From Anarhynchus alexandrinus (lineage: Eukaryota; Chordata; Aves; Charadriiformes; Charadriidae): a stretch of 64,000 nucleotides of DNA. Shown piece by piece: positions 1 through 11,809 of the stretch. Position 1 is the first letter of the stretch. Every line of letters starts with the position of its first letter. The DNA lies in assembly GCA_008711295.1 (NCBI GenBank), contig VUYV01000181.1:597411-661410 (forward strand), given 5' to 3'. Under the pieces are notes generated by a model, which ran no database searches, was not told the DNA's origin, and saw only the letters and a list, made by a program, of their open reading frames with translations. Position numbers and translations under genes: made by a program.

Positions 1-2000
1 TCTGACCTTCCTTTAAATCCCCCTGTAAAACTCGTCTCGGAGACGAAACCTGCAAATGCCTTGACAGCGGCCCGGCATCTGCTGTGCGGTGACCGCTGTT
101 TCTCGCGCTAATCACAGTCATCTTATTACCTGGTGCTCTGCCGGCTGTTTGCGGTGTACAACTGGTGTGTCTCATCACATAACGCGGGTTTTAAATCCTC
201 TGGGACAGGAGCTGTCTTTGTGCTGTTGGTGTGGATACAGCCTGATGTGACAGAGCCTTGATCCCTGCCAAGGTCTCCTCGTGCCGCGCAACACATAATG
301 TTAATGGTGAGGAAGGAAATCAAAGCCAATCATTTTCCAGGGAAAATGGTTTTGTGAGAAGGAACAGTGGTGATACTGTTACTACTACAGCTTTGATCGT
401 GGCCAAAGGATAGCATGTTATTTTTAACAAAATATTAAAGAGAGAAAGTTTTGCACGCCAAACTTCTCCACTTAGCTCCCGTGAAGCCAATTAAAAGATT
501 TCAACTGATCAATTCTTTTGATGAAAAGTATCTTCTTTCCACTAAAAATTTCAATTTTTCATCTCAAAGCCAAAAGCTCAATCCTCAACATACCAATCAC
601 TTGAAAAACTGAAATCTAATAAAAATATTTTGATTTTCAGCCAGAATATTTTGGGTTTGTTTTCAGGCGTTTGGCTTCCACATAAAAGCTGGAAAAATTC
701 CAGGGAAAGCAAGGGGCAGGTGGGGGGGCGGCTTACTGAGTTGGGGTTTTTTTTGCATATATGCAACAAAAGAAATTATTTGGACCAATCAAATAATGTC
801 AGCTAATACACATTTTAGAGAAAAGTGCTTTTTCTTTAAAAGAAAAATACGCAAAAATGCTGAAGAGCAAAATATTTCTTGGCCTAAAAAGTGGTGGTGC
901 ATTTTTTTTGACCATGCTGTCATTGCCAGAGGCAACGTAGTCATCAGTGGTTCATCTATCAAATCAGAGCAAGTACCATTCTTCTCATTAAGAGCGCTAT
1001 GCAGAAATGGCACATTCCTGGGTGCCTGTTCTTTTCATTTATTAAAATCGGAACTCCAGATGTTAAGAATGCCGGATGGTATTCCACCTTTTTCCTCCCT
1101 CTATATTGCCTTATGTTAAGAATGAACTGGATTTTAATCTGGCTCATACAGCACAAATTGAACTTTTAGGTAAATATTACTTCTCAACTTCGTGTCCTTT
1201 TCATATATCTTTTGTTAGATTCAGGTCTCTGCTAATGTTTAGGGTGTTTGGTGCTATCGGATCTTAACTGCTTCACTCCCAGATTCTCTGTGATTACTGG
1301 CTCAAAATCTCCTCTTCTCCCTTATCTTGCACGCTGTTTTTCGCTCTCCACTTAAATTCACTGAATGAGACTCGAGGAGAGGGAGAAAAAGCAGAAAGGG
1401 TGGTTGGTTTAACTCAACTTTCACGTTTGCTCTTTCCTCTGATTGCTCTCCTTCACCCAGCCCCTGCCCTTACCCTTTCACATGGTCACTGGAAGCTAAG
1501 GAGGTACCACTAGCATTTGTTTGTCCTCTGGGCCCACCTACATCCTATTTGCAACTTAAATCATCACTTGTTCCTTCTAGAAATCAGGTCAGAGAGAATT
1601 ACATAAAAGTGGCATCGTCTCTGGTCAGGAGTGCATTGTTCCAGAGGCACTGCCCACAGAGAAAAGCATTCCTCCAGTGGGGCAAATGGTCCGAATCCTT
1701 TCCGACAGCTGTGGTAAAGCTATGCTGGCTATTGAATGTCCAAAATGTCCACTCAATTCAGTGGAGCTGATCGACAAGCGTGGTGGACCTGGCCTTTCTG
1801 GCTGAAGAGAGAAGGAGGCTCAGATATACTCCACTGAGGTTGTGGTGCTGGTGAGGCAGGGCAGGTTCATTTAAGAGTACTTTAGGTGTCGGACTTTTCT
1901 TTCTTTAGGTGCAACACGTGACATTATATGTTCCTGTTAAGATGACCCTATATGGCAGCCTCCTGGGCCTTACTGAAATCTCCTTTTCTTTCTGCTGCAG
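1..2000 (+). other. BRINP1: 3' end of an upstream BRINP1 intron
   Basis: This stretch precedes the first coding exon in the window and ends in a pyrimidine-rich run followed by CAG at 1998-2000, a normal acceptor. I see no exon, RNA gene or recognisable transposon in it. The reading frames that are open here are short and resemble no known family. It is AT-rich around 400-900. Its start lies outside the window, so the intron length is unknown. That it is a BRINP1 intron follows from the exon that begins at 2001 in the middle of a glycine codon. Confidence 0.85.
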
Positions 2001-2170
2001 GAGAGGAGGCATTGACCATGTACATGGACAAAAGCCGCCTCGACAGAAAGTCAGGCAACGCTACCCAGAGCGTGGAGGCCTTGCACCAGCTTGCTTCCTC
2101 CTACTTTGTAGACCGTGATGGCACCATGAGGAGACTCCACGAGATCCAGATCTCTACCGGAGCAATCAAG
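2001..2170 (+). CDS. BRINP1: BRINP1 coding exon, residues 137-193 (MACPF domain part)
   Basis: BRINP1 is a secreted or endomembrane glycoprotein of neurons in the MACPF (membrane attack complex/perforin-like) superfamily. It is induced by BMP and retinoic acid and slows cell-cycle progression when overexpressed (established knowledge). This 170-base exon starts with the last two bases of a split Gly codon and ends in phase 0 after Lys193. It encodes 56 full codons beginning [10 protein letters not shown] and ending STGAIK, within the MACPF region. Asn156 in NAT is a potential N-glycosylation site. The acceptor is a tract ending tgctgcag and the donor is AAG|gtactg. Residue numbers assume a 761-residue protein, which the total exon length supports exactly. 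The N-terminal exons, including the signal peptide, are outside the window. I exclude the upstream in-frame ATG at 1952 because it lies in the intron. Confidence 0.95.
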
Positions 2171-3472
2171 GTACTGTATCTTGCCTTGGGAAGAGAAAGA
2201 AGATTGTGTGTCCGTACCAATACTGTAGGGATTTGGGGCAGGACTTTGCTGATCCAGTGTGATGTCTTTTTTGCTCACAAGTTGTTTTGTTCCTGCACTG
2301 ATTTCCCAGGGTAAGTTGTTCTCTCACGGACCTTACTGAAGAATTGATTTCCCCAGGGCCAGTAATATTTGGAAAGAGGTGGGCATTCAGTGTGGTGGCT
2401 GTGTAGGATAGGAGACTTCCACTATGTGTGGTGGTGGCCTCCGGAAGGGAGAGAGGGATCAGGTGATCCCGATCAGCGAGGGAGGTTGGAAGGGAAAGGC
2501 GGGTCTGTGAAACGGGCAACCCAGAAGGATTGTCCTCTTGTGGGTGTAAGACTGCTGAACATCTCTCAGATGAATTTACTACAAGAAAAGGTGAAAAACT
2601 CAGTGTGGCATTATTGAGGCATCTGGAATGAAACAGGCTGAGAGACAGCTTGGGGGTTGCAGCAGGAAGGAAGGGGAGCTGCTCGGAGCATACAAAACAG
2701 GGAAAATGGCTCTGCAGACAAAGGCTGCCTTCTCTGAAAGCAATCATCCTATACTGGGGAGGGATTTTATTGTTGCAGAGTTCACTCCAGGGAAGGCGAT
2801 GTGGATGGAGTCGTCATTGTTAGCCATTTCTGAAAGGTTTCAGCTCTTGTTATTGTTCTGTGGTGTCTCATGGCTGAGTCTGTTCCCTTCTGGATGGGAA
2901 ATCGAATTGAGATATTGAAACAGTGACAGCAGATAATCACCCTTTGTGAATTCAGGAAGGGCAGCTCTCCTCCATGGCTGGAAACCAACAGCAACAACCA
3001 CAGCAACAGCACTGCAGGTCATCTGTGCCTCCATCTATCCTCAGCACAAGGATGGTCTGCACATATGTTGTGGGAGCACTAGGCACCGTTGCGGGCTGGC
3101 AATCCATCTCTGTATCTTGCTTTCCAACAAGAGAAGCCAGGGAATAATTCCTCTACTGGCTTCTGATGTTCTCCAATGGAGATCCTCTATGAGAAACATC
3201 AATCTGCAGGACCTCGTTGCCAAGCCCAGAATAACATGCAGTACCACAAAGAAAGCAGATACAATTCACTCTATTTTTTTCAGCTTGTGAGTGAGCCAAA
3301 CATTACCCATGTCTGTCCAGTGTGGGGCATTTTTCCCCAATTAGGGAAGATGCGTTTTGGATTGCGTCGGCTGGTGCCAAGGGGTCATTGCATGACAAGG
3401 TGTAAACCTGCCTGGGGACGATGTGATGCTGCCATCGAAGGGAACACTCTCTCTTTTCTACATCCCCCGCAG
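2171..3472 (+). other. BRINP1: BRINP1 intron (about 1.3 kb)
   Basis: Phase-0 intron of 1302 bases, from gt at 2171 to ag at 3471-3472, with a C-rich acceptor tract (catcccccgcag). It carries several long chance reading frames on both strands, the longest a 193-codon minus-strand frame at 2166-2747. None has recognisable domains or splice-compatible edges. I saw no transposon. Confidence 0.85.
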
Positions 3473-3578
3473 GTAACAGAAACTCGGACTGGCCCCCTGG
3501 GCTGTAACAGCTACGACAATCTGGACTCTGTGAGTTCTGTCCTTCTGCAAAGCACTGAGAGCAAACTCCACCTGCAAG
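3473..3578 (+). CDS. BRINP1: BRINP1 coding exon, residues 194-229 (end of MACPF region)
   Basis: This 106-base exon holds 35 codons plus the first base of a split Gly229 codon. It begins [11 protein letters not shown] and ends STESKLHLQ. It follows the preceding exon in phase 0 and joins the next exon as G|GT, giving Gly. The donor is CAAG|gtaggg. By my recollection of BRINP1 family annotation it covers the end of the MACPF domain, just before the cysteine-rich segment. Cys204 is its only cysteine. The sequence agrees with mammalian BRINP1 as I remember it, without visible indels. A small exon like this would be missed by an ORF-length filter, and the flanking splice sites decide its edges. 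Confidence 0.95.
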
Positions 3579-5654
3579 GTAGGGCAGAGGAGCGAGGGCG
3601 ATGGTAATATCAGCGGTGGGGTGGGGGATGAAAAGAGAGAGGGGAGGCCTTTTTTTCCAGCCTTCTCCCCTCCTCTGTTTGCTGTGATTGCCGCCTTCGC
3701 TGTAAGTTCCCTGAAGCAGGACCGGTGGCTTCTGGTGGCTTCATGTGATGCTCAGCACAGCAGAGCCCAGGGCTTGACAGGGACTGGACACCAGTGAAGT
3801 GTCTGGCTGCCCCCTGCCATTGAATTTTGATGGACTTTTGGTGTATCACATATATATTGATATAAATAAATGCGACCTTTTCCATTAATATTGAAGGGGC
3901 ATTCTGCCCACGTCTCTCTTTGTCCCTCCCAAATTGCTGATTTGCGTAAGAGGTTTGCAGATCAGCTTTTGGGACCCTCTAATGACCGTAATCTTTGGGA
4001 AAAGTCGCAGAGGTTTTATTTGGATGCTAGAAGCCATGGCTTCAGTCCCAGTTGGGGAGCTAGTCCAGAAGTCAACAGATAGAGGTCATGACTGAATTAA
4101 TAAATAAATACATGCTGGTTAGCAATAAGTCAACTTCAGTAGAAGGAGGAAATTCACTGGGTGTGTAATTTGCTAAGGTTATTCCCAAGTTTTTGACAAA
4201 ATAAGGAAATGTGGGATTTAATTGCTCATTTGCCCAGATGGTTTTATTTCTGGAATCCTTGTACTTGCACAAATTTTAATTTTTCAGATGAATGGGCTAC
4301 GTTACATCTTCCGCTTTGAGTATAATTTGGCGAGTGCTGTTTTAATCTTGGTTTCACGGAAACTGGGTTTCATTTACCGAGTCATGTTGTGGATATATTA
4401 TTATTGTTATTATTTGCCTTTAAAAATAATAGGCAGGTTGTTTTCACTATTCTGGTGATTATCTAAATCACTCAGTTCTGGTTCTTACCTAATTAACAAT
4501 AAACAATTTGAGGCTTTTTATATACTGTGATGATGACTGCTGGTAATGAAAACCCGAGGATGACACCTCAGATAAGCAGGTAAACAGCTAAATAAGCAGA
4601 CAGCTCAGTTTATAGGCAGACAAACTGGTAAGCAGGTAAATCAATAGATCTCTACTGGCTATCTGATCCTACAAGAGAAGAGAAAAAGCAAGATGCCTGG
4701 GAGGGGGAAGGAGGTGCAGGAAGAGGGAAAATTTAGGGGAGAGAGGGGATGTAAGGTGGATGAGGCTGTGATTTCTGATGGGAGCAGACAGAGGACCTCA
4801 GGGGTCAACCACACGTGGGTTTCGTGGAGCTTCATGGCATAACCCAGTGCAGAGAGAGTCCAGACTAAGCCAAGGGAGACAGCGAGGGAAGGGAGGAAGG
4901 TAAGAGTTCTTCCTAATAGAACAAAGTGACCTTTAAAGCTACACCTGAATGTTTTCCGCCTAATCTGGAGTGTGGTTCTTGGGATAATTACCCAGGATCC
5001 TTCCTCTGCTCTGAGAGACCTCATTAGGAATTAGTCACAGGGCTGCAGGTAATGGATCGTGACCGAGTCTCCTCTGATCTGATTAGCAGCCAAGCATGAG
5101 GTGCTGACAGAAATCCATGTTGCTACCTTCGTGTCACTCTGGCTCCGAGGACGGCTCAATAAAAGAGCAGTATCTTCGTGACAGGGACAATTTCTGTTTC
5201 TCAACTCGCTGCTGCCCGGCCCTGAGAGTCGTGGTTTCAAAGATGTACCCTTTAGGAGATGCAATGGCCGGACCCAGAGCTAAGCGACCTTCACGCCTGC
5301 ACGTAGGGTTTAGGAGGGTCAGCCAACCCGGAGATTTAGGGGAGGACCTGGAGGCGTGCACAGCGCAGGGTGCCCAGGACCGCACCTGTGGTTACATGGG
5401 CAGAAAAGCATCACTAACCAGTGTCCATGTGGACCCAGCATGCATGCACATCTGTGTCCGATGCCTGCACTGGGGTATTTATAGAGGTACACTTATCACA
5501 GCAGCTCAGGTTTTCCTTTTTCCTCGCCCTACCCGGGGGCAGGGTCCCTGTCCTGTGCGTGGGAAGGGCTGTGCGGTGACGCAGCCTCCCCTCGCGGGAC
5601 GGGGGGATCCTGTTGAGGGCCAGGATCTCACAGGTGACTGCACCTATTTGTACT

Positions 5655-5730
5655 TCATATCGTGGAATATCTCAAGTTGGAAGGGACCCGTATGGCTTAT
5701 ACGCGCCACCAGCACACAACCAACCCTTCA
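5655..5730 (-). mobile_element. CR1 LINE 3'-end fragment, minus orientation
   Basis: The words ctcaagttggaagggaccc and the sequence around them are the complement of the conserved CR1 3' end. Only the terminal few dozen bases can be recognised before the sequence becomes unique. The copy looks old. Its right edge is uncertain. Confidence 0.6.
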
Positions 5731-5939
5731 CCCGCCTCCGCCTCCAGCGCGGCTGATGCTCGAGCTGCCTGTGCTGCCTGGAAAAAGAGTAAAGCAGAGC
5801 ATGGGAGGGGGAGATGCTAACAGCTCTGCAGTGGTCTGATGGGAAACGGGAATTTGTGTTCCCTGGAAAAGTGTCCTAGGCTGAAATTTGAAAATTTGAG
5901 TGGGAAAAAGCGACATTTTGAAAAGTTTTGGGCAATTAA

Positions 5940-6292
5940 AATTCCAGAGACATATTCGAAAGGGGGCTTACAGGAGAGCTGGGGAAGGACTTTTTACAAG
6001 GGTATGTGGTGATAGGACGAGGTGGAATGGCTTCAAACTGGAAGAGGGCAGGTTTAGTTTAGATATTTTTTAGAAATTTTTAGAAATTCTTGGCTGTGAG
6101 GGTGGTGAGCCCCTGGCGCAGGTTGCCCAGAGAAGCCGTGGCTGCCCCATCCCTGGAGGTGTTCAAGGCCAGGTTGGACGGGGCTTGGAGCAACCTGGGC
6201 TGGTGGGAGGTGTCCCTGCCCAGGGCAGGGGGGTTGAACTGGATGATCCTCAAGGTCCCTTCCAACCCAAACCATTCTTATGATTCTCTTGG
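5940..6292 (+). mobile_element. CR1 LINE 3' fragment, plus orientation
   Basis: A 5'-truncated copy of the avian CR1 non-LTR retrotransposon. The last 200 bases match the CR1 3' region strongly. They contain the words 'aggttgcccagagaagccgtgg', 'ccatccctggaggtgttcaag' and 'ggtcccttccaacccaaacc' in order, then a degenerate attct/gattct terminal repeat. It encodes only the non-coding tail and the end of the reverse-transcriptase region, so it cannot move itself. The left edge is approximate. It lies in the same transcriptional direction as BRINP1. Confidence 0.9.
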
Positions 6293-8408
6293 ACAGTGTG
6301 ATGATGTATGTCAATACTGCAACATGGCACTATTTCAATAAGGTAAAATCCCTCTGTGCTATTTTAAATGTTGTGACACTAAACAGGAAATATTGCATAT
6401 TAGGTAGTTTGTTATGTCAAATATGGCAATAGACTAATAAAATTTGCATTACAATTAATACTAAAGTCTTTGCCAAGATGGGCAGAGCAGTAATGACAAC
6501 ACAAAACATTTCAGCTTTTCAGTGAAGCAAAATGAGGAAGTATGAAATATACATTTAGACCTTTCCCGTTCAGAAGTGCTTTTGGAGTCAACACGCTCTC
6601 ACAAAATGCTTCAATGAAGCTGCGTTTTCAACAGAGAACTCTTCTGTGGAAAATGTTTCAAATAGCTCTAATTTAGAGCTGGGGAAATTTACCTCTTCTA
6701 ATGCAGGAAGCCTTTTATATACAGTCCAAAGCCAAACATCTCTCTCTAATAGTTTTTCTAGGCGAATTAAGGACATGTTCCCTTCTCAGACAGTTCATAT
6801 TCTGCCTGTAGTTATCTAAGACAAACCTATACCCAATCTGTGCTGCTCTTAATTTTTAAAGAGGAACTTTATGCTTTACAGAGTGGCAGAATTCCTCCTT
6901 CTGATCAATAAGGTACCTTCAAAACTAACGTATTCTCCCCAGCACTTCTCACCAGCAAACTTACCTTCTGCGCATATTATCAGCTACTGAGGCTGCTGTG
7001 GAGGATGAACCCATTCCTTGTACACCCTGGCTTGGATTGAGGCGCTCACCCCATGAAAATGGTCCAGTATCTCGGTCTTTAAGACCAGGTTGCCCCCCTA
7101 CTTGGTTGCTTTTTCAGTAAACAACACTGAAATATTGATAATTTTTTTATTTATTTATTAATGCTTGCAATATTCAAAGAAAATTCTTAGAGAACAGAAG
7201 AGCATCTCAGGATGTTTTGTTCAGGTCGTGGCTGGCAGCAGCGCTTTCCCAGCTAGCGTGGCCGGCTGCAAGCTGCTCCGTGGGGCTGGTGTGCTCTCAC
7301 AGTCCTTGGGACCACAGCTTTCCTGCTTTAAAGGTGGCAACTGAAACCCCCCGAGCAGTGGTCCCAACCAGAACGACCTTCTTACAATCTCATGTTTATA
7401 AAGCTTACCTTAAAAATGATTCATCCCACTTGCGCTTTACTGACAGCTGTAATCAGTTCAATTTCAGCAATATTTGGTCACTGGATATGGTACAGAACAG
7501 CATATGAATAATGGAGGAGGGTACCAGGACTGAGATGCTACTGGCCCAGTGCTTGTAAAATATCTTGCTAGGATCTGGTCATAAGGGTGCTCAACACAAA
7601 CCCAAAAATATTGATGTGAATCTGCCCATGTCTGGGTATGATGATAAATGTGTGGGTATTTATATATTTTTATATATATTTATAATGTCGAAGTACAAAT
7701 GTGAAAGCAGGCACGGTTGTATTTCAGTAACCCTAAAACTGATGTCTTCCACAAGGCAGTTCCCGGCTGGAAGATCTCTGGGTCACGTGTAATCCCCACA
7801 GCGTGTTTGCGGATTTAAAGTTAGGGCTTTGCGTTTGGTGTACGCACACTCGATGAGTTGCTGGGTTTGTGTGTCACTTGTTCCTGGTCTAAGCACACGT
7901 TTGAGTATGTGCTGCTTGTTAAACGCTACGATCACCTGCCTGGATTCCAGCAGAACTGCTTACCTGATTAAAGTTAAGTGTTTATAAAAGTGTTTTGTTG
8001 AATTGGTGCTAAGTGTACAGGGGGTCTGATTACCTCTTAAGCATGAGATTATTTCTTACAAGAGAAGGTTATCATGGAAATGTTGTTTAGAAACCATGAG
8101 TTCTATGGACAAAAAGCAAGCGTCCACATGAGGCACTGTGTAGCACAGGATGGGACCATGTTATGCTTTGGAGACTGCAGGATATTCGTGTTTCTGCATG
8201 TGCTGAGATACACAACGGATGTTCCTTGCAATTGGAAGTGCTTTCCCAGAAACTTTAGTTGCTTTTTTTACCCCTCCCCCCTGCAGAAAAAGATCTCCAA
8301 AGCCGGTATCATTTGTAGCTGGGACCAGACAACCTGTCAGTGCTGTTACCCATCTTAAAATTCAAACAGAATGAACAGAAGAGCCTTTGGGCTTCATATT
8401 GAAAGGTT

Positions 8409-8438
8409 GGAGGAGCAACCAGGGCAGGTTGCTCCTCC
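8409..8438. repeat. Perfect 12-base inverted repeat with 6-base loop
   Basis: ggaggagcaacc at 8409-8420 is followed after agggca by its exact complement ggttgctcctcc at 8427-8438. In the BRINP1 pre-mRNA this would fold into a GC-rich hairpin. No mobile element is recognisable around it. Confidence 0.8.
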
Positions 8439-8819
8439 ATGAAGCGGAGAGCGGAAAGACTTATTCATGGGACTTGGACCATGAATAAACAGGGTCAGTG
8501 CACATGAAGTCCAGTCCGCCTCTCCTGTGAGCTCGCGAGCTCGGCGAGTACAGCAGCCTTTGGGCTCTCCAAGCCCCTCTTGTAGGTCCCAGTTCTCCAA
8601 TAGCGTTGCCCTTACCATCCCATCTGCCAGGTGGGGCCATCCCTAATGTCGGTGTGAAGGCTTGAAAAGGGACCATTCCTCGATGGGGGTTGCTTCGGAT
8701 AAATCCCTAAAAGAGGCTGAACTTTAGTCCTTCCTGAAGACGAGAGGAGGAAAGCTGAGCTGCTCATCAAGAGACATCTTAGGAAAAACCACAGGGACTT
8801 CAAAATGCTGATCCTCATT

Positions 8820-9130
8820 AGACGAGTTTCGAGGTGTTCGGAGGGATGCTGTAGCCTGCGCTCAGCTCCTGGCGTGTTCCCTCCCTTCCCGCAACGGCGC
8901 CGCAGAGAAGGCAGCAGGATCTACTCAGACACAGTGCCTCCAAACGCCGGGCTTGAAATCCTTCCTTGTGCAGGGGTCACAAACGTCTCCTCCGGCTGAA
9001 GGCTGCCCTGCGTTCGCCCTGCCTGGCGGCTGCCACCGCTCCATGCTCGGCTCCGGATCGGGTCAGACAACGGGGCAGCTCGCTGCCACCGGGCACGGAG
9101 CTCTCGGAGACTGTGCCCCGGCAGGAGCAG
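8820..9130. promoter_or_regulatory. CpG-dense intronic segment
   Basis: By eye this segment has around two dozen CpG dinucleotides, far more than the neighbouring intron, and is GC-rich. It contains clusters such as gcaacggcgccgcag near 8890. It could be an intragenic CpG islet with enhancer or alternative-promoter activity. No TATA box or initiator can be assigned. The reading frames open here follow from the GC content and resemble no family. Confidence 0.4.
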
Positions 9131-9475
9131 GAGGGGAGAGGAAACAGAGGTCCCTGCGCCTTCAACGCCCTCCTGATCCCCCCACGCTTGGTCTCCCAGA
9201 GGGGCCTTGTCAAGGCTGGAGGTGTCTCTGTGGAACCAAAAGCAAAAGGGTAATGGGGGTCCCAGGGGCGCCGCCCGCCGCTTTTCTCTTGCCTGAGGTG
9301 AACATGACCCATCACAGAGATGGGCCTGACCTCCCGAAAGGAGTCACAGCCCCCCTGCCCTCCCTGCACACTCATCCGCTGAATTATTGTCTTATTTTCA
9401 TTCCACTCCGATGAGCTGTCAGCCACGGATACAGTAATTCAGCACAATAGAAACACAAACAGATGGGTAATTGAC

Positions 9476-9725
9476 CCGCGTGCCTTCATTACACCGGAGT
9501 TCAGCGCTGCTGTTCGAGCCATAAACTCCTTTATCTGCCACTCCGAAATCCCCGCGCCGTTTATGAGTCAGGCGAGCGGGCCAGGCGTCCCGCGCAACGC
9601 TCCCTCCCCGTTACTGTCGCCGCTGCCTCCTGCGCCGCAGAGGCTGACCGAGTGTGACGAGCAGGGCTCGCCAGGCAGGAGGAGACAGCCGTGAGTCCTC
9701 GGGGACATCCTCGGGGAGCCCGGAG
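9476..9725. promoter_or_regulatory. CpG-island-like intronic segment with an AP-1 site
   Basis: I count about 27 CpG dinucleotides in about 250 bases, in a sequence that is otherwise BRINP1 intron. A canonical AP-1 site, TGAGTCA, lies at 9564-9570. The AT-rich flank on the left (9380-9475) carries TAATT-type homeodomain words. The combination suggests a regulatory element. Function is inference; only the base composition and the motif are seen. Confidence 0.45.
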
Positions 9726-10232
9726 ACAGGGGCTGGAGAAGGACAGGATGGATAAACATATAGAGCGTTCCCAGGGCAAACACTTAAACCGTTATCGTGT
9801 CCTCTGGTACCCGAGCAAGTGTACGCCCACGCTAGTGCCTGCGCAGACGGATGGATGCACAAACACTTGCCATGGAGAAGGAGATGCGGGGATGGATCTC
9901 GCAGCTAATGTAAATCTTCATAGCACCACTGAAATCATTGGCACTAAATCCATTTGCACTTTTATAGGATTTGGCAAGTCGCCTTCCTAGCAGGGAGCGA
10001 GCTGGAAAGACTCAGGTACCCGGCTCCTGTATTTATGCCGTGGGAGCTGGGCACTTAACTCTGCAAGGCTCTTTTATAAATTCCTCCTCGCCTTATTTTC
10101 CTTTCTTCTGTTTTCCTTTCTTCTGTTCTCTTTCAGTGTGTAGTTTTCTTGTTTCTGTGTTACCAAACCTATTCAGTCTCTCTCAAAGCAGGTCACAACA
10201 GCGGAATGCTCATCACTTCTGAACTAGCACTT

Positions 10233-10380
10233 GGTTGTAAAATATAAAAACCAAACCAAACCAAAACAAAAAAAAAAAAAGAACCAAAACAAAACAAACA
10301 ACCAAAAAAAAAACCCCAAACAAAAACACCCCAAACAAACAAAAAAAACCCCAAACCAAAACAAAAAACCCACCAAACTC
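10233..10380 (+). repeat. C/A low-complexity block
   Basis: Almost only A and C, in imperfect CCAAA, CAAAA and ACAAAC units with runs of up to 13 A. This is simple sequence, perhaps grown from an A-rich tail. It lies about 360 bases before the acceptor of the next exon. The apparently hydrophobic minus-strand frame here (F/V/L/W-rich) is an artefact of the composition. Confidence 0.9.
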
Positions 10381-10740
10381 CACACCTGGGAATAAGGGAG
10401 GCTTTGCGTTCAGATGCTTTGTACTGTACTGGGATCCAGGTCTGGGACGAAGGGGGTACACTGGGTGTTGGGAAGGGGGAAGTTACTCGTCACCCTTCTG
10501 TCACAGAGCAGATGCTCTCAGCTAAGTCACCTCTTGCACTGGAGGCACGCGATTCGTACCCCACCTTCCCTGCTCCTGACACCTCCGAGAGAAATCTCCC
10601 AGCAGCTCTTAATTCCTCAGCATCGCTTTCCCAAGCTGTTAATGAAACAGGTTTTGAAAAGAACAACAGATACCTGAAATGACTTTTTTTTTTTTCTTCT
10701 TTTTTCTTCCCCGCATCCCTGCCCCCTGTTTCTACGCCAG

Positions 10741-10977
10741 GTCTCCAGATCATCTTCCCTCAGTATTTACAGGAGAAGTTTGTCCAGTCTGCCTTGAGTT
10801 ACATCATGTGCAATGGCGAGGGGGAGTACATCTGCCGGAACAGCCAGTGCGGCTGCCAGTGCGCGGAGGAGTTCCCGCAGTGCAACTGCCCCATCACCGA
10901 CATCCAGATCATGGAGTACACGCTAGCAAACATGGCCAAGACCTGGACAGAAGCCTATAAAGATCTGGAGAATTCAG
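10741..10977 (+). CDS. BRINP1: BRINP1 coding exon, residues 229-308 (cysteine-rich segment)
   Basis: A 237-base exon: two bases finishing Gly229, 78 codons, and one base of the split Asp308. It begins [10 protein letters not shown] and ends KDLENS. It contains a compact cysteine cluster (Cys252, 260, 265, 267, 269, 276 and 278) of the form C-x7-C-x4-C-x-C-x-C-x6-C-x-C. This EGF-like arrangement follows the MACPF domain in BRINPs and presumably forms disulfides in the secretory pathway. The acceptor ends tacgccag and the donor is TCAG|gtaagc, close to consensus. A longer open frame runs in from 10679, but that part is intron. The exon is colinear with mammalian BRINP1 as I remember it, with a few conservative substitutions. 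Confidence 0.97.
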
Positions 10978-11809
10978 GTAAGCGAGCAACACGTATTTTC
11001 TGATTGGTTTATTTCAAACAAAACGTGCTAGATTATACCAGTTAAGAATCCTTTCTTCCCTTAATATAATGTTCCAGTTTGGATAAAAAAATAGAGGATA
11101 TTGAACCCAAAGCCATGATCTTAGTCTTGAGGGAGCGCCCCTTTTTTTCCTCTATACACCTACAGACAAAAACACACACCACACATAATTCTATGTATAA
11201 GGGAATATTTTCCATGGACGAGTTTGATTAAAAAATCTGATTTTTCATACAAAACCAGCTCAGAATCTCTCTTTAATAGTTCTACAGAGAAACTTCCACA
11301 ATATGAATGATGCAGAAATTGCTTTTTAGATTTGCATGAATGATTTATTCTGCTTTGGTGAAAGGCAATTCACAGAGAGAGCGCACAGGCCAGGTGACAC
11401 CTCATTTGAGATAGAGAGGAGAAGGGAAAATGACTTTTCTCCTGCCGTGCGGATCTCTGCTGGTGTGAATATTTCTCTTCTCCCTCCGCTTTCTCTCAGT
11501 GTGACGCTGGGAGTGTCAGCGGAGTTTGTCCCACGCTGATGCTGGTAACACCCATAGTAGGAGTGCAACGTCACTCCCAAGGGCCGGAGGAAGGAAAGGC
11601 AGCGACGTTATCGGTGCCATTACATCCTTTCCTTTAGCAAGTACTCTGCCTACCCTGCAGCCACACGGGCACTCAGCAGAACTTAATCGAGAACTTCTTA
11701 TCTCTGTGCTGCCTCTCATCTCTTGGTATCAGCCAGTTACTTTCCAACACTTTTTTTTTTTAATGAATATTGTCATAACTGTCCAGGTCTCTATGTTAGG
11801 AAAGAAAAC

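Larger units (their letters stand above)
3579..10740 (+). other. BRINP1: BRINP1 intron (about 7.2 kb)
   Basis: Phase-1 intron of 7162 bases ending in a long T/C-rich tract (about 10682-10740) and CAG. It contains two CR1 fragments, a CpG-dense segment at about 8820-9730 and a C/A-only low-complexity block just before the acceptor. There is also a perfect 12-base hairpin at 8409-8438. The rest (3579-5650, 6300-8400) is unique AT-rich DNA with chance reading frames and no recognisable exon. The longest frame, 240 codons at 5117-5839, has no domain and runs into CR1 sequence. Confidence 0.85.

Noticed and set aside
2166..2747. 193-codon minus-strand open frame
   Set aside because: It overlaps the end of a BRINP1 exon in antisense, and its composition is not protein-like. 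A chance frame.
5117..5839. 240-codon + strand open frame
   Set aside because: It lies in a BRINP1 intron, has no recognisable domain or splice context, and runs through part of a CR1 fragment.
10213..10461. Hydrophobic minus-strand frame resembling a membrane protein
   Set aside because: It is produced by the C/A simple sequence at 10233-10380.
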